DNA of 25,263 bases from a virus. Shown in pieces: positions 21,530-25,263 of this stretch (position 1 is its first letter; the number at the start of each line of letters is the position of its first letter). The stretch is from the IMG/VR virus record IMGVR_UViG_3300008450_000406, positions 1 through 25,263 of that record. One strand, written 5' to 3'. A program made the position numbers and the translations under genes. The notes beneath the pieces were generated by a model, which was not told the DNA's origin, searched no databases, and worked only from the letters and a program-made list of their open reading frames with translations.

Positions 21530-23130
21530 GCCATACCCCCAGGAAGACCGCCGACAGCCTTAACGAGCGGTGCCACGTTCTTGGCCTGCTCGCTCTCCAT
21601 CATGTCTCGCTCCATCTGCGCTTGCTGCTGCTGCGCCTGCTGAGCCTGCCGGCGAATACGGGCAACCTCTTCATCCGATCGGATAACCCGCGCCGGAATG
21701 CCCGTCACCTCGACCAGATACTGCACCAGCTTGTCGGCATCCAGGTAATCCATCACAGGCGCAATCTCGGCCACCTGCATCATTACCTCAAACCCGCGCA
21801 GCATTGACTGCAGATCAGTCAACTTCTGAGCCTTCGCCAGCGGCGACACATACTCAATGTCGATGTCCTGACCTTGTAGCTCCTCCGGTGCAGGAGGGAG
21901 AAGGCCCGCCCGGAGGAGCAGTGCAAAGGCGCGAGAGATCAGAGGCTGCAGCAGCTCCGATTGCAAACGGCCCAGAACCGGCCCGAGCAACCGCATCTTC
22001 TCTTCGTTCCGTTGCAACACCTCGGTCGCCGTCATCGCCGAACCCTGCGCCAACAGCAACTGATCCACATAAAACGCCTGGCGAATAGCCATCCGGCGCT
22101 GCTCTTCCATGTTCAAACCCAGCGGATTGTTCGCGCCAATCTGCAAAGGCTCAATCCGATCGCGGGTGCCAGAACGGTAGAAGTTCAACGATCCAGGCGT
22201 CGTGCGGATCGGCAGCATGAACCCATCATCCGGCGCCATCAGCGGCGGATCTACCTGCTTCTGAGCCGCACGGATTGTCGTCTCCGACATCTTGTTCAGC
22301 ATCTTCACGTCCGGCAGCGCCGTCATGGCGGGCGATCGGCCATACGTCGAAACCGAATCCTTCACAAACCGAGGCACCATGAACGGGAATTCGTCAAACC
22401 CGCTCTCAGACAACAGCGCCTTGGTCGCCTTATGATAATAAACCGACGCAATCGGCTTGTTCTTCGCAACCTTGCCCTTGGTCTCACCGCGCGGGTAAAC
22501 CACATGGACAATCTCATGCTCCTTGTACGGCTCGTTCTTGGCATCATTCAGCACGCCAGTGGGCAACTTGTCCCCAAACTGCTGCATCATCGCCCGAGCC
22601 GTCATCTTGAACTTGCGATACACCGTATCAACAAGACCCTGCGAATCCTCAGAAATGCAAATCTCGGCAATGTGCCGAGTGCCAAACCGCAGATTGTCGC
22701 CGTCAATGTCCAGGTAAATGGCACCGGTGCCAAACACCACCAGGTCATAGTACAGCTCATGCACTTCCTGCTGGAAGTTCGAACGATGAAACGCCTGGTA
22801 CATCTGGTCGATGCACACCTCCAACCACTCATTCGCAGCGTCATTGCGCTGCAAACCAGGGTTACGATACCGCAAGGAAAACCACGGCGTACTCGGGCTG
22901 GTCATCATCCCATGCAACGACGCAGACAACAGCTCAACCGCGTGAATAGCCGTGCCGTCAAAAATCAACTCAGTGCGCTTGTCACCCTGAGTACGCTTCT
23001 TGGTGATGTCAGCCTTGCGCGGCAACATGTAATCCGCCAGCTCTTGCCAGTGCTTCTCCCAGTTCGACCGGGAATTCGACAAGTCCTGATAACGACGATC
23101 AAGCTTCGCAACCAGCGGATCAACCTGCAT
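21526..23130 (-). CDS. Portal (head-to-tail connector) protein, T7 gp8-like
   Basis: This 534-residue protein forms the ring at the capsid vertex through which DNA is packaged. The N-terminal signature is clear: RRYQDLSNSRSNWEKHWQEL (about 11-30), then DYMLPRK, LIFDGTAIHAVELLSASLHG and MMTSPSTPWFSLR. ELYYDLVVFGTGAIYLD and the wing-like region through SVYYHKATKALLSESGFDEF follow, and a Gln-rich helical C-terminus (RRQAQQAQQQQAQMERDMME) closes it. Length matches the T7 connector. The ATG at 23130 has GGGAG six bases upstream and overlaps the previous TGA by one base. A GTG at 23133 is possible but its spacing is too short. Confidence 0.95.
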   Translation of the reverse strand: MQVDPLVAKLDRRYQDLSNSRSNWEKHWQELADYMLPRKADITKKRTQGDKRTELIFDGTAIHAVELLSASLHGMMTSPSTPWFSLRYRNPGLQRNDAANEWLEVCIDQMYQAFHRSNFQQEVHELYYDLVVFGTGAIYLDIDGDNLRFGTRHIAEICISEDSQGLVDTVYRKFKMTARAMMQQFGDKLPTGVLNDAKNEPYKEHEIVHVVYPRGETKGKVAKNKPIASVYYHKATKALLSESGFDEFPFMVPRFVKDSVSTYGRSPAMTALPDVKMLNKMSETTIRAAQKQVDPPLMAPDDGFMLPIRTTPGSLNFYRSGTRDRIEPLQIGANNPLGLNMEEQRRMAIRQAFYVDQLLLAQGSAMTATEVLQRNEEKMRLLGPVLGRLQSELLQPLISRAFALLLRAGLLPPAPEELQGQDIDIEYVSPLAKAQKLTDLQSMLRGFEVMMQVAEIAPVMDYLDADKLVQYLVEVTGIPARVIRSDEEVARIRRQAQQAQQQQAQMERDMMESEQAKNVAPLVKAVGGLPGGMA

Positions 23131-23333
23131 CACATGCTCCCATAGCTCGACATCAAAGACCGACGCGCCCGGTCCTCTTTCGTCTTCTTCTTAACCGCAC
23201 CGCCCTCCATCCGACCAGCCATCTTCTGGTTCAAACGCTCCAGCGGATCTACGTCAACAGAAGCCGACATGCCCTTCGCAACCTGGTTCGACTTGCGCCC
23301 CATCATGCCAGCAATCATCTTGCCATCCATCAT
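23130..23333 (-). CDS. Small Met-rich basic protein in the head module
   Basis: This 67-residue protein is rich in Met, Lys and Gly (MMDGKMIAGMMGRKSNQVAK at the start, KKKTKEDRARRSLMSSYGSM at the end) and has no cysteine or membrane segment. I do not recognise it. It lies between the Pro/Ala-rich protein and the portal gene, overlapping the first by four bases and the ATG of the second by one. The position suggests a minor head protein or packaging accessory. Start could be either of the two adjacent ATG codons (23333 or 23330). Confidence 0.72.
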   Translation of the reverse strand: MMDGKMIAGMMGRKSNQVAKGMSASVDVDPLERLNQKMAGRMEGGAVKKKTKEDRARRSLMSSYGSM

Positions 23334-23800
23334 TGGATCAAGCCCCCGCCCATCAGCGAACGACGACGACGCAACTGGCCCGTTGGCTCTTCTTCAGCCA
23401 ACAAACCCTGCGCACTCGTCAAAATCGTAGACGCACGGCCACCCTGCGTACTCTCAACCGCAGCAGCCTCGGCCTCACTGGTCGTCGGAGCAGCCAAATC
23501 AACCGGCGCAGGGGCAGCAGGCGGTACAGGCGTAGGCGCGGGCGGCGGCGCAGCAGGCTTAGGCGCAGGTTTAGGAGCAGGCCTCTCAGCAGCTTGGCGA
23601 CGATCCTCACGATCCTCACGGCGGTTACGACGCTCCATCGATTCCGCTAGCTGACGCTCGCCAGCACTCAGCATCGACGATCGCTGCGCAGCCTGAATGT
23701 CCCGGCCAATCGATCGGGTCGTGCCGCCAGCACCACTGGCATTGCCACCACCCAAACCCAAAGCACGACCAATATCGCGCACTATGTCCCGTATTGCCAT
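23330..23800 (-). CDS. Pro/Ala-rich protein between terminase and portal
   Basis: This 156-residue protein has three parts: a helical N-terminus (IRDIVRDIGRALGLGGG), a charged segment (ESMERRNRREDREDRRQ at 54-70), and a disordered Pro/Ala linker (about 71-105, PAPKPAPKPAAPPPAPTPVP). It ends with GGRASTILTSAQGLL and LRRRRSLMGGG. The G-R-A-S-T-I-L-T block and basic tail recall a short protein that accompanies the portal in BPP-1-like podoviruses. No catalytic motif is present. It begins nine bases after the terminase stop. A role as a minor head or packaging protein is inferred only from position. Confidence 0.78.
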   Translation of the reverse strand: MAIRDIVRDIGRALGLGGGNASGAGGTTRSIGRDIQAAQRSSMLSAGERQLAESMERRNRREDREDRRQAAERPAPKPAPKPAAPPPAPTPVPPAAPAPVDLAAPTTSEAEAAAVESTQGGRASTILTSAQGLLAEEEPTGQLRRRRSLMGGGLIQ

Positions 23801-23809
23801 CCCGTCACC

Positions 23810-25099
23810 TCATGCCGCAAACGGATCGTAGTCCATCTCCGCCTGCCGTTGTGGAGCCTTCAACATAGGCCCAGCCTCTCTATACCCAACCGCAAAGTAC
23901 CGAAACGCATCAGACGCATGACTCGTCCAATCATGCACAGGATTCGCCCGAAAACTCCGCGTCCGCTCATTGTACGCACGATGATACGACCGCAATGCCT
24001 CCAAACCAACATTACACCGATCCCGGTCAAACCACAAACGCGGGATCAACATCTGAGCCGCATGAATGCCATCCTCAATCGGTAACCTAGGCACAACCCG
24101 AAAGTTCAAACCCAAGTCCCAGGCAACCTCACGCCTACTCTTCCCGCTTCCCAACTCCCGAACCTCTATATCATGCGGCGCATTATGTGTCCCGTACAAA
24201 TATCCCCGCTTGTTCAACACCTCACAATAATGCGGCAAACCCTCGTTCCGAGCCTCATAGAAATCAATCACATGTACCGCACGACCAACCGTCTGCGTAA
24301 ACCAAACCGCCGTGCTATCCCCAACCCCCAAATCCCACCAAGTATCAACCTTGTGCGCAGGATCATACGGAACCTTGCAAATCCGACCACCAGCCTGCGC
24401 AGCCTCCAACTCCTTCCCGTAAATCGCACCAGGAATGTTCGCATTCCAACTGCACTCAAATTCCTGCTGGTATTGGTCATCCGTCATCGTCTGCTTGGCA
24501 GCCGTCAATTCCTCTTCGTCTAGAATGCCTGTCTCGCTGGCCTTGTTCACAACACACAGCCAATCATCATTGCTGCTGGCCTGCTCATACAAATCGTAAA
24601 AAGCATTGTGACCCTTCGGCGTGCCGACAAACACAGCCCAACCCTTCCGATCCGACAGCGCCGGTCGAATAACCTCGGGGAACACATTCTCAGGCATCTG
24701 CGCAACCTCGTCCATCACGCAGCCGTCCAAGTAAATACCCCGCAAGCTGTCCGGGTTCTCGGCACCGAGCAAGCTAATCCGACCGCCAGTGGGCAGGTCA
24801 CACCGCAATTCCGTCTCGTGAAACTTCACTCCAGGGATCGCACCCGCAAACTGCTTCAAATAATCCCATGCCACGTTTTTCGCCTGCCTGTAGGTCGGCG
24901 CCATGTACGCATAACGCGGATTCGACTTCCGCGACATGATCGCATCACGCAAAATGTGATTGATCGCCCAAACCGTCTTGCCAAATCGGCGGTGACACAC
25001 AACCACACCCCACCGCTTGGCATCCATCGCCGCGTGCAAGTCACGCTGCAATGGCCGCGGGGCGTATGGGATCACGATGTTCTGGCTCTTGGAAGACAT
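23810..25099 (-). CDS. terL: Terminase large subunit (packaging ATPase and nuclease)
   Basis: This 429-residue enzyme powers DNA entry into the capsid and cuts the concatemer. The ATPase part shows Walker A HRRFGKT (36-42, K41), Walker B CVMDE (127-131, D130 and E131) and the coupling motif VGTPKG (158-163). The RNase H-like nuclease part shows DTWWDLG (252-258, D256), E367 in GLEALRSYH, and HDWTSHASDAFRY (389-401, D397) for metal binding. The ATG at 25099 has GAGG six bases upstream. An in-frame GTG at 25243 would add 48 Pro/Arg-rich residues read from a G-tract and is rejected. All motifs are intact, so it should be active. Confidence 0.96.
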   Translation of the reverse strand: MSSKSQNIVIPYAPRPLQRDLHAAMDAKRWGVVVCHRRFGKTVWAINHILRDAIMSRKSNPRYAYMAPTYRQAKNVAWDYLKQFAGAIPGVKFHETELRCDLPTGGRISLLGAENPDSLRGIYLDGCVMDEVAQMPENVFPEVIRPALSDRKGWAVFVGTPKGHNAFYDLYEQASSNDDWLCVVNKASETGILDEEELTAAKQTMTDDQYQQEFECSWNANIPGAIYGKELEAAQAGGRICKVPYDPAHKVDTWWDLGVGDSTAVWFTQTVGRAVHVIDFYEARNEGLPHYCEVLNKRGYLYGTHNAPHDIEVRELGSGKSRREVAWDLGLNFRVVPRLPIEDGIHAAQMLIPRLWFDRDRCNVGLEALRSYHRAYNERTRSFRANPVHDWTSHASDAFRYFAVGYREAGPMLKAPQRQAEMDYDPFAA

Positions 25100-25134
25100 G
25101 GCAGCCTCAGTGTGTGGATGTTTCGTAGACCCGT

Positions 25135-25148
25135 TATATCGCCATATA
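25135..25148. promoter_or_regulatory. AT-rich inverted repeat upstream of the terminase gene
   Basis: TATAT (25135-25139) and ATATA (25144-25148) form a perfect five-base inverted repeat around CGCC, about 36 bases upstream of the terminase ATG. It is the most AT-rich spot in the 164-base leader and could be a -10 region or a protein-binding site. On the minus strand TATAAC overlaps it, but no good -35 sequence stands at the expected distance. Confidence 0.25.
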
Positions 25149-25155
25149 GGTCGGC

Positions 25156-25186
25156 GGGTTGTTTGGCGGGGGGTGGGGGGTCGGGG
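25156..25186 (+). other. G-tract cluster, possible G-quadruplex
   Basis: Four G runs (3, 6, 6 and 4 bases) lie within 31 bases on the plus strand in the leader upstream of the terminase gene. The last three are separated by only T and TC. The first loop is nine bases, longer than the usual limit, so a three-layer quadruplex would rely on splitting the six-base runs. In minus-strand RNA the region is C-rich. Confidence 0.4.
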
Positions 25187-25263
25187 CCGTGGATTCTGGC
25201 GGTCCAGACCGGGTAGGCCATTGATATTGCTGCGGAAAATCACGGGGGGTATGCCTTGCAGCC

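Noticed and set aside
21961-23145. Plus-strand ORF of 394 codons
   Set aside because: It is antisense to the portal gene, very rich in Arg and His, and has no recognisable domain or SD context.
25100-25243. N-terminal extension of the terminase from GTG 25243
   Set aside because: The added 48 residues are Pro/Arg-rich read from G tracts, and the ATG at 25099 has its own SD and matches the family start.

Overview
The window is part of the late (structural and lysis) region of a lytic, podovirus-type tailed phage. All 30 genes I call lie on the minus strand, so they read from the right end (about 25,100) to the left end (position 1). They are packed stop-to-start: most junctions overlap by 1-4 bases, and many Shine-Dalgarno (SD) sites lie across the stop codon of the gene before. 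No host gene, tRNA, integrase, insertion sequence or CRISPR array was found. Moderately high GC and small exported proteins of types I recall from marine podoviruses suggest an aquatic, probably alphaproteobacterial host. The host assignment is inference only.

Head module (25,099 to 19,040): large terminase, a Pro/Ala-rich protein, a small Met-rich protein, T7-type portal, a Bbp19-family protein, scaffold, a possible 41-residue ORF, major capsid protein and a probable cement protein. This order resembles what I recall of Bordetella phage BPP-1. No small terminase subunit is visible; it may lie beyond the right edge.

Tail and ejection module (18,987 to 8,276): tail tubular proteins A and B, then a gp14-like internal virion protein and three large proteins (589, 774 and 1106 residues) that are probably ejected with the DNA. 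A 62-residue protein sits between the last two. The 774-residue protein has C-terminal motifs resembling HhH-GPD DNA glycosylases of the endonuclease III type.

Host-recognition module (8,272 to 3,856): a T7 gp17-like fibre with an Ala/Ser-rich stalk, two related fibre proteins each ending in an S74 intramolecular chaperone, a jelly-roll-like receptor-binding candidate and a 63-residue companion.

Lysis and exported-protein module (3,859 to 1, running off the left edge): a membrane coiled-coil protein, a small lipoprotein, two secreted proteins of unknown function (with a 107-base dual-coding overlap), a second membrane coiled-coil protein, a Cys-rich one-pass protein, a two-pass holin candidate, a small amphipathic protein, a secreted staphylococcal-type nuclease and a GH19 endolysin that is cut by the window edge.

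The most notable points are the glycosylase-like domain in a virion protein, two mutually exclusive hairpins between the cement and tail tubular A genes that control access to an SD site, a possible hidden gene before the capsid gene, and a lysis cassette rich in exported proteins of unknown function.
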